Below the pieces are notes generated by a model. It was not told the origin of the DNA. It ran no database searches and saw only the letters and a list, made by a program, of their open reading frames with translations. Below are positions 1 through 9,723 of a stretch of 18,792 bases of DNA, piece after piece. Source of the DNA: Acanthaster planci (taxonomy: Eukaryota > Echinodermata > Asteroidea > Valvatida > Acanthasteridae); the NCBI RefSeq assembly GCF_001949145.1, contig NW_019091389.1, forward strand, positions 1,815,954 to 1,834,745. Reading direction: 5' to 3'. Both the position numbers and the translations under genes were made by a program. Each line of letters opens with the position of its first letter. The first letter of the stretch is position 1.

Positions 1-2381
1 AAAATAGCCGTAGCCCTCCAACACAAGGATGTCAACGGCCACTCTAAACATAGGCAAGGCTCATTTTTGATTCTCCAGATTCTTCAACATCATTCGCATG
101 TACTGTCAACTCAAGTGGGTTGTGCACTGTTGCTAAGTGCATCTTGCATCCGACTTAAACTTGACTTCTGTCAATAACTCCTTGCTAGATAAAGATGAAG
201 TCAAACCATCTTCATCTGGCCTGCATGGAGTTTTTCTTCATAGTCTCTGATCTGTTTCATTTCTTACTGGGGTACCTTCCTTTTTATGTTTGAAATTTCT
301 TTTCCCTGTTGTCCGGCCCGCACTCAGTTATACCTGGTCTCTGGATGAACCAACCAAAAAAAAGGTCACCTCTGTTTTTAGCTAATTTATGAGGGTTTCT
401 TTTCGTTTAGGATTGGGTGTGGTGAACTTCCCGTGTGATGGTAATGATTTTGATTCCAGCCAACCCTATACAGGAGAAACATTTTGCAAAATAAACAGTG
501 GTCACAAAGAATTTGGAGGACAAACACTGGAACCATTCTCATCCTCTTTCCCTCGCTGACTCCTTATATTGGTTAATCCTGCTCTGCCTCCCCTCAATGC
601 TCACAGGCAGCACTGGGAGATACAGTCCAAAATGGAACATCGACTTTGCCTCCATTCGTTTGGCTCTGACGCTAATGGCTACATCACTCCTCAGGTGGCC
701 TCAATGTCTGAATATGTAGGTTCTATCTACAGTAATAAGGTTCTAGCAGACATCCGCCTAGTCAGATGAATACCTGTGTCTGCTCATTTGGCTACCATCA
801 CGGATTCATGTTTGCCCTTTCGTTCAGCCAAAATCATTATTAGACCCCAATCTCATTAAAAAATGTAATTATTACATGTACATGGGGGTCCTTGTACAAT
901 AGCTCAACCCCTGTCAGATTCAATTCAGGCTTTGTTGATGGACCTAAACTGTTCCTCTGCTTCATTGACATCAGAGAAACTCTTGAGTTTCGATCTTGCC
1001 ACTCTGTCAGTGTCCTAAGGGTCCTTGCTCTGGTAACTTTTTACCGCCTACCCCCACCAGCTAGCCATTCCCGCAATTGAACACCTTGGCCACTTGTTCT
1101 CAGTACGTGGATGTACAGATGAGGCTGGAACTTTCCACATGATGGACTGACTCCATCCAGTCACACCTTTGTTGGCAATTGAAACCAGGGATGGGCCTTC
1201 AACTATTGGTTTCTACTGGCACTTCTAGAATTTCGTGAAACACTCCTGTTCCTGAACTTTTAGTTTTCTGAGGTACTTAGCATCGTGCATATTATTCTCC
1301 CTGCCTTGACATGGAACATCTAGTTGTTGTTTTGCACCAGACTTCCTCACCTACAGGTCTGGTCACAGACAACCCCGTTTTTCCACAGAATACAGTTGTT
1401 CGTCTATCACCCCTCTCTGTTACCCTTACTCCTGACATTTTGTCAGAATTAGCCAGGAAAGACAGTTTTGCAATTCAATCACCAATAAATGCAATAACTG
1501 GCTCTTGTATCTTCAATCACAGCTACCTAATGTGCTTCCACCGTCAGCTTTCCTTCCTTAGACAACACTCTTCCAGGTATCCTTTTCCTGGCGTGTTAAT
1601 TCAGTGCTTCCTTCCTAGTAGTTCATATCCTGTTGGAACTCGTTATGTGTCCTTGAGCTTTTCCAAGGTCCTTCTCCAAGTCCTTTGTAGAGGCTTCTCC
1701 ACCAAATGTTTCAGTGAGGCTGGTCCCTTTTTTACTTCCAGTAGCTACTTCATTCCTGGATAGTGGTCCGCTGATGATATCCTCTACGCATACTCTCTTT
1801 GGGTGATAATACCACAGCGTCCATTTCACCCATGTCATGGGCTACCATTCAAAGCCCTGTTCATTCTCTTCCTTTTTGACAAGACATCTTCGTCATTAAT
1901 TTCATAGAGTACTTCTGTTCCCTAAAGGCAGGAATTGATACAGGGCTAGGAATCAAAGCTGAAGAGGTAATATGCTTCTTCTTGTATCATTAGCCTTAAA
2001 GTGGAACTCCACTTTTAATGGTTGGGTTCCTTGGCCGTTAACTCATCTGTTCCAAATGGCAGATCTTTACTGACATTAAACCTAACCACCCTATCGGAAT
2101 TCGGGTTTTGCAATGAGTTCTGTCGAGGCATGTCTATAATAGCCTCTTCATGGCATGGCATTGGCAACACTATGCATCATGGGCCCAGAAGGTGCACTAC
2201 GGTTGATCAAGTTTTAGCGAATAGTCAGACGCAAAGGAAATTTGCATTTGTAGTGACTGTTGGGGTAGGTATTAGTTAGCAGACTCTTCCCACACTGCTG
2301 TGGAGGAGGAATTTCAGGCAAAAATGTTAGACCCTGGTTACATTCCTTTTAATGAATGTTATCACTAATGGCTTGATATAA
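1..2381. other. Unassigned region, no confident gene
   Basis: I recognise no gene here. The + strand is pyrimidine-rich over long parts, so the minus strand is purine-rich and gives several short, charged, protein-like frames. Examples are a 71-codon frame at 1623-1838 (minus), a frame ending near 2021 (minus) that contains RVVRFNVSKDLPFGTDEL, a 28-codon frame at 1835-1921 (minus) containing EVLYEINDEDVLSKRKR, and one near 530-700 (minus) containing RAKRMEAKSMFHFG. They lie in different frames, are separated by stops and match no family I can name. They could be decayed mobile-element coding sequence, exons of a host gene, or an artefact of purine bias. On the + strand the 150-codon frame at 1311-1763 has no recognisable domain and is probably non-coding. 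Confidence 0.3.
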
Positions 2382-2528
2382 ATGGACTTCCTATTTATTA
2401 TGTTGATTTCTGAAGCTGGAGCCCAAGCTACATGTCGCAGTCTCCTGGATCAGCATGCAACCTCAGACAACCTGCCAGCTTATGAGTTCTGCTACATCAG
2501 TACGTACTTTGTTTTACAAACCCAATAA
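2382..2528 (+). other. Small exon-like ORF, unknown
   Basis: An ATG-started frame of 48 codons whose middle part (EAGAQATCRSLLDQHATSD) has a balanced, protein-like composition. The stop TAA lies inside AATAAAT, so a polyadenylation-like word overlaps the end. No domain is recognised and no clear splice donor follows. It may be chance, or the last exon of a transcript whose other exons are not identifiable here. Confidence 0.12.
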
Positions 2529-2721
2529 ATTTCTAAGTTAAAGGTCAGGCTTTTTCATGGTTCATTTCTCTTCAGGTTTTAGAAGTTGCTGTGTTTGATG
2601 TAGATTGTTGTATATTGCAATTTTCTGTTTGCCCATCTATTTTACTTAATACAAGGAATTTACCTTATGATGTACACAGGGTTTAATAGGCAGTTTCAAA
2701 TGCTTAGGAATTTTTGTCTAG

Positions 2722-2990
2722 TTGGCTTTTTCGCAGTTTTGCGAAAAAGGTCATTCCTTTTGTTTTCTGTTTTTTGGGGGGTTGGCTTTTTCGCAGTTTT
2801 GCAAAAAATGCATTCTTTTTCTTTTTTCTTTTTTTTTACTTTTTCGCCAACTTGTGATTTCGGGGATTTTTCGCAAGTTGCGAAAAAGGCATTCTTTTTG
2901 TTCTTTTTTATTTTTTGGCTTTTTCACAGTTTTGCGAAAAGGCATTACTTCTGGGATTTTTGGACTTTTTTGCAGTTTTTTAATAAGTAA
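2722..2990. repeat. About 60-bp tandem repeat with hairpin core
   Basis: The word TTGGCTTTTTCGCAGTTTTG begins at 2722 and again exactly 60 bases later at 2782. Degenerate copies follow near 2866, 2915 and 2960. Each full unit carries a small palindrome; the cleanest is at 2867-2887, TTTTTCGCA then AGT then TGCGAAAAA, with nine-base perfect arms. Between hairpins lie T-rich spacers containing GGCATTC. The spacing drifts after the second unit. ORFs predicted through this tract on both strands are low-complexity Phe/Ser or Lys/Arg translations of the repeat and are not genes. The same unit recurs in opposite orientation near 4111-4148. Confidence 0.85.
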
Positions 2991-3254
2991 TCCTAATCTA
3001 TGAGAAATGAATGAATGAACGCTATAGTAATTAGTTAATAAATATACAATAAATAATCCTAATCTAGCTGGCCAAAAAAAAAATTGAATTGGCCCACCCT
3101 TGTCGGTGTTCACATCAATTTTCGGTGCCACCTCCAGGTAAGCAAGCTGTAATTCAGGGCAGCCATCACACTCAATGAACTCATGTTGCCTGATAACACC
3201 ACCTCAGTCCACCGGCACAAAAACGTGTCCAGGGTGCACTTCAGCTCGAGGAGG

Positions 3255-3760
3255 ACAACACTTCCCATTCTAGCTATCTACCAAATTTCAACCTAATCAG
3301 ACATGTAGTTCACAAGATACAAGACTTTCAAAACGCATTTTAATGTCACTTGACTAATTACATTATGAAGTCATTATCGTATCAGGTCAATGATTGTCTA
3401 AAGCCCTCCCCTTTTCAAGATATCTGCAAGGTTTGAACCCATTCAGGTATGTTCTTCACGAGATCGTGTGCTTTGAATAGTGCACATTCAATGTCACGTG
3501 ACTTGTCACATAATGCTGTCATCATATCAGATCAGTGTTTGTCTAAAGCCCTCCCCTTTCAAGACATTTCTAAGGATTGAACCCAATTGGACATGTACTT
3601 CACGAGATATAGTGCTTTAAAGAATACATCTTTAATATCATGTTATTTCTCATCTCTTGATGTCATTTCTATGTGTGTAAGGTCAATGATCGTCTATAAC
3701 ACATCCCTCCCTAGCTACCCGCAAGTTTTTAACCCAGTTGGATATGTATAATACAACTGG
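3255..3760. repeat. About 146-bp tandem repeat, three full copies plus ends
   Basis: Unit starts are at 3286, 3432, 3576 and about 3727, giving periods of 146, 144 and 151 bases. Each start has a TTTGAACCCA-like word followed by (G/A)GACATGTA(C/G)TTCACGAGAT. Each unit contains AATGTCA, GGTCAATGATTGTCTA and ends with CCCTCCCCTTTCAAG...TCTGCAAGG. The bases at 3255-3285 align with the end of a unit, so the array is entered from an incomplete copy, and the fourth copy fades after about 3760. The copies have diverged by point changes, so the array is not recent. A minus-strand relative occurs at 16801-16890. No coding role is seen. Confidence 0.8.
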
Positions 3761-4064
3761 ACATTGTGTTCATCAAGAAAAAGGCATGGAAAAGGTTTTA
3801 TTTGATTTAGACTATTTTGTGCGTTTGGCGTTCCATACAAATCAGCGCCACATGTTGCAATGACAAAGTCAATGGGCTGAAATAAATATTGAAAATCAAT
3901 AATAAATCACCTGATAATGTCATGATGATGTCATGTTTCTAGGACCATCTATGCATAAGGGTGCTTCATTGGACTTTGGTACAAGTTTGATTAAGATCCA
4001 CAGTTGCAAAAGCACTAAAGTCGTTTACAGAATAAACATGCACAAAACAAATGGACTTTTGAGC

Positions 4065-4106
4065 AGAAGAAGAAGAAGAGGAAGAAGAAGAAGCCAAAAA
4101 AAAAAG
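4065..4106 (+). repeat. (GAA)n microsatellite and poly-A tract
   Basis: A run of GAA/AGA triplets with one GAGGAA interruption, then GCC and a run of ten A. It lies next to the inverted copy of the hairpin repeat and may be the low-complexity tail of the same dispersed element. Confidence 0.85.
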
Positions 4107-4148
4107 GATTAAAAGAATGCCTGGTTGCAAAGTTGCGAAAAAGCCAAT
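4107..4148 (-). repeat. Inverted copy of the hairpin repeat unit
   Basis: Read on the minus strand this segment gives TTGGCTTTTTCGCAACTTTG, then GGCATTCTTTT, the same order of words as the array at 2722-2990. It is a single unit in opposite orientation about 1.1 kb away, so the 146-bp array lies between inverted copies of the hairpin unit. Confidence 0.7.
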
Positions 4149-4170
4149 AATGTTACATGTACATGTATTT

Positions 4171-4411
4171 GGTTAATTCCAGAAATTAGGGGTCCATTTT
4201 TTGGTGTCCCTGTCACATCTAACGTGATTTTGTAAGTTCAAAACACATTTTCTTATTTCCAGGAGTGATGAATTAATACAAATTACCTGCCAAACAATTA
4301 GTAATATTTTGAAATCAATTCTAGTGATATTTCCATGTCAAATAGCAAAGGTCAGATGTAACAGGGACACAAAATGTCACACTTTTGGACCCCTAATTTC
4401 TGGAATTACCC
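4171..4411. mobile_element. Foldback/MITE-like element with long inverted arms
   Basis: The left arm (4171-4220) starts GGTTAATTCCAGAAATTAGG. The right arm (4354-4411) is its reverse complement and ends CTGGAATTACCC. The arms match over about 50 bases, including AGAAATTAGGGGTCC and GTGTCCCTGT(C/T)ACATCT, with one gap of about 8 bases. ATTT directly precedes the left end (4167-4170) and directly follows the right end (4412-4415), a plausible 4-bp target duplication. The 133-base centre has no ORF of note. This is a non-autonomous DNA-element architecture; the superfamily cannot be assigned from the ends alone. Confidence 0.75.
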
Positions 4412-4833
4412 ATTTCTCAGGCACCATACTCATGGCCCACTCTTTGGGTTCATATACTCATGATAAGTCACAACAGAAATTACTTAGCTGTGACTGATTC
4501 TTCTTGTCACTTACGGAAGTGATATGTCAGCCCCGGCGGCCATTTTCTCAATCAATTTGCATTACTGCCAGTCCTAATTTATGAAGTCAGATGTGGCTTA
4601 CAGCATGACCTGCATGAGCGTCTGGCCCCGAAGAATAGGCCACGAGTTATATTACTGAGCACACTAGTGCACCAGGAACACAACCTTAAATAGGTTTGGC
4701 TTTTTCCCCATAAAGATACTCACAAACAGCATTGAAATTCTCCTCCGAATTTCTCGGTAAAGAGAGGCAGTGAAAACATGTCACCCAGCAGCAAATGCTG
4801 CCCTTGGTGTAAAGAAGACAATGGTGTTCTCAA
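4412..4833. other. Unassigned non-coding stretch
   Basis: No reading frame, repeat or RNA gene that I can support. There is a short GC-rich patch (CCCCGGCGGCC) near 4533. Confidence 0.4.
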
Positions 4834-5037
4834 ATGGGACCAAAAAATGAACACATCTTGAAACTGAATTTAGTCAACATGCGACAACTTGTTAGTGCAC
4901 TTGAGTGTGGGGCCAAGGGTACAGAGGCAGTCCAATACCTGGGCCCCATTTATGGGACTAGTTCAATACCAGTTGCCATTACCTTTTTTGCAGATCTTCT
5001 GAGTGAGCAGGGACAGTTGAGAAGGGAAGGTTGTTGA
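4834..5037 (+). other. Small ORF with internal splice-acceptor-like site
   Basis: An ATG-started 67-codon frame with even composition (for example LVSALECGAKGTEAVQYLG). No domain is recognised. The segment CATTACCTTTTTTGCAG, ending at 4993, is a good match to a metazoan 3' splice site. An alternative reading is therefore that only the part after 4993 is an exon, with intron before it. A second acceptor-like TTTGTTGCAG occurs just downstream, ending at 5062. Neither reading can be decided from sequence alone. Confidence 0.15.
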
Positions 5038-5062
5038 AAAAGAGTGATTCCTTTGTTGCAGG

Positions 5063-6329
5063 GGATGCATTGAGCCTTGAACCCAAAACACAGTGGGTTG
5101 TACCAACCATTGTGGTTCTCTAGCCCTGAACTTTGCTTTAGAAATCAACAGTATCATATTGGAGATGCTTCATGGCCTGTTCTAAGCCCTATTGTTAAGT
5201 CATATAAAAGAAATAAACTTTCATAAAACACAAATCATCAAGATTCAAACAATTTGTTTTAACATTTTACATAACTGTTGTCTTCACCCTTAAACATAGA
5301 AGTCATTCTTGTACATTTGTGTGTGTGTAGTGTAGTCACTTAACATCTGTTTTTGAACTGTTCATTTATATTTATGATTTCAAAATGTACTTTGCGTCTG
5401 GGAGATGTTAATTTAATTAATAACAATGGATAATTCAAGGAGAATTCGTGCGTAGCCCATTCTTGCATGAATCTACAGTTCCGGATCTATTCTCTGACTT
5501 CAACTATTTCCCATTGTCCTGAGTCTATGACGCTCTTGCTGTTACCCTTCGCCTTAGTGCACACCTTTGTTCCATTTGCATGGATTTGGGCAACGTGAAA
5601 CATCGACAGCATTCATGCAGTCAACACCGTCAGTGTCAGATACACACTCACTTCTCTTGCTCTCTTTCAACTTCATTAAAATATGGTTAGCTCTTTTCAA
5701 ACCACTTTACAAGCTTTTCAAGATGAGGTTCACTGATCGTTACATGTTCTTATGTATGAATCATTCCAAAATGTTCCCTCACTACAGATTGCTATTTCGT
5801 TTGGAGAATGGTATTGGATTCAAATTACAATGCCAATTTTAGAGTTATATAACAACAATAAAGAATTTTTATAAAGCGCACATATCCACCTAAAATTGCT
5901 TATAACACTACAAACATTAACAACATAAGAAAATTTACAGGCTAACCCTTCAAGCAAGATTATACAAGTACGTTTTAATTCAACTGAGATATATGTGCTG
6001 GACCATGCAATCAGGGAGCAGCGACTCTGACAGATCTGTCACCTTAGGACCGGTTTGATCTTGGAACAACTAGAAGATGTACCCAATTTTTTGTCTATTC
6101 AATTAAGCTATAATCCAATAACCGTACCTTACGAATCTGCAGTTTGATGTAGACTCATAAAAATAATCTACTCTTTGAACAAAGTAGTGACATCACAGAA
6201 ATAGTTCAAGATGAATGTATCAAACACTCGTGCAAAATTCTTTACCCAAAAGGGTATCAATATGGTTAATGTTTTTGGTGTTGAAAGGATGGAAGAAAAA
6301 CGTTTACAACGCTCATTTAGGAATCAACA
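5063..6329. other. Unassigned stretch; degraded repeat-like words only
   Basis: I see no supported gene. A 91-codon + frame at 5567-5842 has no recognisable domain. Just after it, AACAATAAAGAATTTTTATAA and AAAGCGCACATATCC resemble the A/T-rich tail of a dispersed element, but no boundary can be fixed. Confidence 0.35.
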
Positions 6330-6716
6330 TTGTATTTTGGCAAATTGCATCCCCCCACCAAAATAAACACTATGGGCTCGGCAGGTACTGTCATTTCAAC
6401 CTCTGTGTTGTGCCAGGGATCTATCACTCTAGCCAATTGGTCCGTTGGAACCAATGAACAGTTCACTAGCACAGTTGAGCAAATAATTTCTGATAGCTGT
6501 TCTCCTCCTAGAAAAAAAAATCAGGGAAATAGCCCCATCTGTTTTCATTTCTCAAATTTGACTTTACTATCGCTCAGTGCTTACATGTATGTGATCTTAT
6601 GCAATTCCAACTCTTTTGCAGTCATTGTAATGATGCTTCTCTCAGTGCCACCAAACCTTTCAAATTCCATAAAGGGAAGAAAACATGCACTAGGACCACA
6701 GATTGAATTGAATTAA
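6330..6716 (+). other. 128-codon ORF, unknown, doubtful
   Basis: An open frame whose first half (from the Met at 6372) has a protein-like stretch, ITLANWSVGTNEQFTSTVEQ, and whose second half is hydrophobic and Ser-rich. There is no domain, no supporting splice sites and no homologous neighbour. It is kept only because it is among the longest open frames in the left two thirds of the window. Confidence 0.12.
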
Positions 6717-6903
6717 ATATGGTTAAAATTAATTTGAACTTTACTCGGTATTTTACTGCCATACTGTATGCAACTACTCAGAACTAGCACTGAAGATATT
6801 TCCCAAGGACTGTTGACCTTGGTATACATAACCATTTCAGAAACTGAAGCTTGAACAGCAGTGTTAGGGTAACAGCGTTTTCCTTTCTTTTTATATGTTG
6901 TAG

Positions 6904-7020
6904 ATACCCTGTTGTTTTAATCTGGATCCAGCACAGAACTACAAGAAATACGCACCACAGTTATTTCTTAGTCAACAGTGTCATCTGCTCAGCAGTTGTG
7001 AACTTTGTCATTTTTGGTAG
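6904..7020 (+). other. Exon-like segment after a splice acceptor
   Basis: CTTTCTTTTTATATGTTGTAG, ending at 6903, resembles a 3' splice site. The frame starting at 6904 stays open for 38 codons, reads FNLDPAQNYKKYAPQLF in its first half, and ends with TAG at 7018-7020. If real it would be a terminal coding exon. I recognise no family. An overlapping 72-codon frame in another phase (6851-7069) is the competing reading. Confidence 0.18.
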
Positions 7021-7086
7021 TAGGATTTGGAGATGGTCAGAAGCCCGGCAATGTCAACAGTCATGTTGACTGACTCTTAGTTGTAA

Positions 7087-7332
7087 GCATACAACATAAA
7101 TGATCGCATGGCAGGTCATTCAGCATCTCACAAAAGAACCAAAGTTGTTACATCAGTCATCCAATTGCAGGAGCTCTTTGGAGGCCAATATTATCAGCCA
7201 TTGGAAAAATTAACCACCTTGGAGGGTTGGACTTACACATGTAGGAACAAGTATGGAATGTGTGTCTCTGAGGAAGTTAACTTGACGAAAGCAGTGAGGT
7301 TGCTGGAAGAAAGAGAGTCAGAGATAAACTGA
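7087..7332 (+). CDS. Small hypothetical ORF or terminal exon
   Basis: The frame is open from 7087, after a TAA at 7084-7086. It has an ATG at 7108 and a TGA at 7330-7332, giving 74 codons from that ATG. The composition is more protein-like than any other anonymous ORF here: an N-terminal basic patch (HKRTK), then LQELFGGQYYQPLEKLTTLE, a two-Cys stretch (YTCRNKYGMC) and a charged C-terminus (RLLEERESEIN) that could be helical. No known domain is recognised. GCATGGCAG, ending at 7113, could be a splice acceptor, in which case this is a last exon beginning GTCATTCAG. No polyadenylation signal follows closely. The function is unknown, and the ORF may not be expressed. Confidence 0.28.
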   Translation, partial: AYNINDRMAGHSASHKRTKVVTSVIQLQELFGGQYYQPLEKLTTLEGWTYTCRNKYGMCVSEEVNLTKAVRLLEERESEIN

Positions 7333-9543
7333 CGGACAGGTGGATTAGCCTATCAGGAGCTCAACAAGATAAAGCAAGAGCTGTTGATTTGATAAGTTTG
7401 CCAAAACCTGATATACATAGCAGTCATGGAAATTGACAAGGTTGGAAGCTTGCACAGTTTGATAACTGGAGTATCAACAATTGGATAGCTGAGCATTCTA
7501 CAAATGACATTCAGACCTCCATCCAAATCTGTTGGAGTCTCATAGTACATAAAAAAAACTACAAATGATATCTTTTGTGCTTCTTTAAAGCTGTACAGTA
7601 TTTTGGGTGTCTTTTATAAACCATTTGTCTGTTGTAAAGTGGGAGTACTGCTAGTAGACACCTAAGGATGACTTAAGGTATTGTTTATCTTAGGTTCCAT
7701 AGGAGCAATCCCTGGTGAGGTTCCAAGGCACTGTTCACCTTGAAAACATATTAGGGAACTAGTGGGCTTATTGCAATTAAACTTGACAATAACCATGATT
7801 AACATCATATGCTGCATCTTTTTCATTCTTTTGTTCAACATATATCTGTTGTCATATTATAAGCATTATCAATATGACTTTTCCCAATTGTATTCATCAC
7901 GTGCCATGCTAGAATATTGTGTGTCCTAAATTCCCTGTGAATATGTCACCTGTATCACAGCATGTTGTTCAGACTTTATTGTATTTTTTGTGTGTGTGCT
8001 ATGGTATGAATCAAACAAAGCACATCAAAGTGTCTATGAAAGAGCACCCAATGGAATGAACTTGGTGTACTATGGGATCTTGCCAGTACAAATCCAATGT
8101 ATATGTTCTCATGTGTCCATAGTTCATAAGCGCAGGCATTGAAAATCTGTGGTTTGAATGTGGTCCATTGTGGTTTAGAGACAGAAGTATCACTGAATCA
8201 ATGCAGAATTCTCTATCATAATGGATGTTGTAAATGGAACTTTTACTCTTGAGAATTAAATGTAGCACACATACATGTAATTTTCATGGATGAGGGTCGC
8301 AAGTATTGTTTGGTTACTCTATCAATTGATGTGCCAGTTGTTAATTAAAAATCTTTATTCACTGTGATAATGTGACCCTGGAGGGCATAAAAGAACACTC
8401 TTACATTAAAGGGCACTCAACATTATTAATCAAAATTGCTTTGTTTTAAGGCTAAAAGGAAGCACGAGAAATCTCAGAATGTCTTGCTGTAGAATTTTTG
8501 AAACATTCCACATAGCACTTGATGGTGCAATGATAAATTATTTCCACTAATATTGTATTTCTTACAAGATTTCAGACTGGCATGGTTCGAAAATATATCA
8601 AAATGTCATCAATATGATTTTTAAATTGCCACTTTTCCCTCAACCCAGGTTTTCCTACGAACAAACAAAATTTGCTTGTAGGAACCCTCAAAGAATTGAC
8701 CCCTTCCCACTGTTAAGCGGTCATCAATTTTAGCTGAGTGCTCACCTCAACGTTAAAAAAGTGGTTTCCCTTCACCAGCCTGCCTGGAAAAATCCTGGCG
8801 ATGCCTGTGGTACTATGAAACACTGGTTGCCTGTGGTTGACCTTAGATAGACATTTATTGTATCTTGTTTTTTTTGGGGGGGGGGAACCTCCCCTTAGGG
8901 TGCACCACTGCTGCCCTTTACCCTGTGCCCAGCTTTTGATAATGACTGTACGATACCAGTAGCTTTTCTTAAACTCTATTCTTTTGCAAAGACTTAAGCA
9001 ATGCTATCAATTTTACTTAAACACATGAAGTCCAGAACATTGTGAAGATCAGAGGTATAATATGCATAAACATACCTACACAGTATTCCGCTTTTACATC
9101 TAGTGCAGGACAAAAATGCTATTAATTGAATCATCACACCAAATCACAGACCTGGTTGGATGACAAATACTCAACTCGTTCAACCCAAAATTGTTCAGTT
9201 AACATATTTCTGACAATGAGGTGCTCATTAGTTTATTGCACTGCACTCGCGCAACAATCACCAAAAAGAAGACATTTAGGTCAGTAAGATATGAAGAATC
9301 CACAATTTTTTGGTTTCCACATCAGTCAACATGTAGGATTTCTTCCCGGGATGACTCGCAGTTTTGCTCATGAATATAGAAATACTCATAAGTATAAAAA
9401 CCCTAACCAAACCAAATACTATTTGCAAAAGCAAAGAAAAACTGAAAAAAGGTTTTGACACAGATGCAGTTTCAGTGGTTGTATGAAAAAAAATTGTGTG
9501 GACCCATAAATCAATTGAAAAAGTAATCCCAAACTTGCGGCCC
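7333..9543. other. Unassigned AT-rich stretch
   Basis: Only short frames with no recognisable domain on either strand. The one feature of note is a T8-G10 homopolymer junction at 8868-8885. Words such as ATACATGTAA (near 8271) belong to the ACATGTA motif seen throughout the window. I see no RNA gene. A GGTTCGAA word near 8584 is not within a foldable tRNA. Confidence 0.4.
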
Positions 9544-9723
9544 TATAGACCTTTATCATGATGCTGCTACATGTATGTTTGGATTGTTCCCTGTACACCC
9601 ATTGGCAGTAGAAATACAGCTTCACACATTGATGAAAGGGAACAGATTATTTCCAGCCTCAGTTTGGTTACATTGGTTCGAAAGGTAAAAAAAAAGATGG
9701 CTGCTCTATGATAGAGGTCTATA
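9544..9723. mobile_element. 180-bp inverted-repeat element (MITE-like)
   Basis: The left end reads TATAGACCTTTATCATGATG. The reverse complement of the right end reads TATAGACCTCTATCATAGAG. Identity is 16 of the first 17 bases, and the match continues more weakly to GCAGC, about 25 bases in all. Both ends begin with TATA, so a TA target duplication of Tc1/mariner type is possible, though not proved. The centre has no ORF belonging to a transposase, so the element would be non-autonomous. Confidence 0.6.

Noticed and set aside
1311-1763. 150-codon + strand ORF
   Set aside because: Its Ser/Leu/Phe-rich content follows from the pyrimidine-rich strand; there is no domain and no splice or start context.
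2667-3131. Overlapping ORFs on both strands
   Set aside because: They are translations of the T-rich hairpin repeat, low-complexity and present in several frames at once.
2722-3760. CRISPR-like array
   Set aside because: The units are tandem with no unique spacers of constant length, lengths drift, and the context is animal-like mobile DNA.
8868-8885. T8-G10 homopolymer junction as a possible regulatory or structural element
   Set aside because: It is a single run without the multiple G-tracts needed for a quadruplex, and may be a polymerase-slippage or sequencing-prone site.
8580-9690. tRNA gene B-box-like words (GGTTCGAA near 8584 and 9675)
   Set aside because: No A box, acceptor stem or anticodon arm can be folded around either word.
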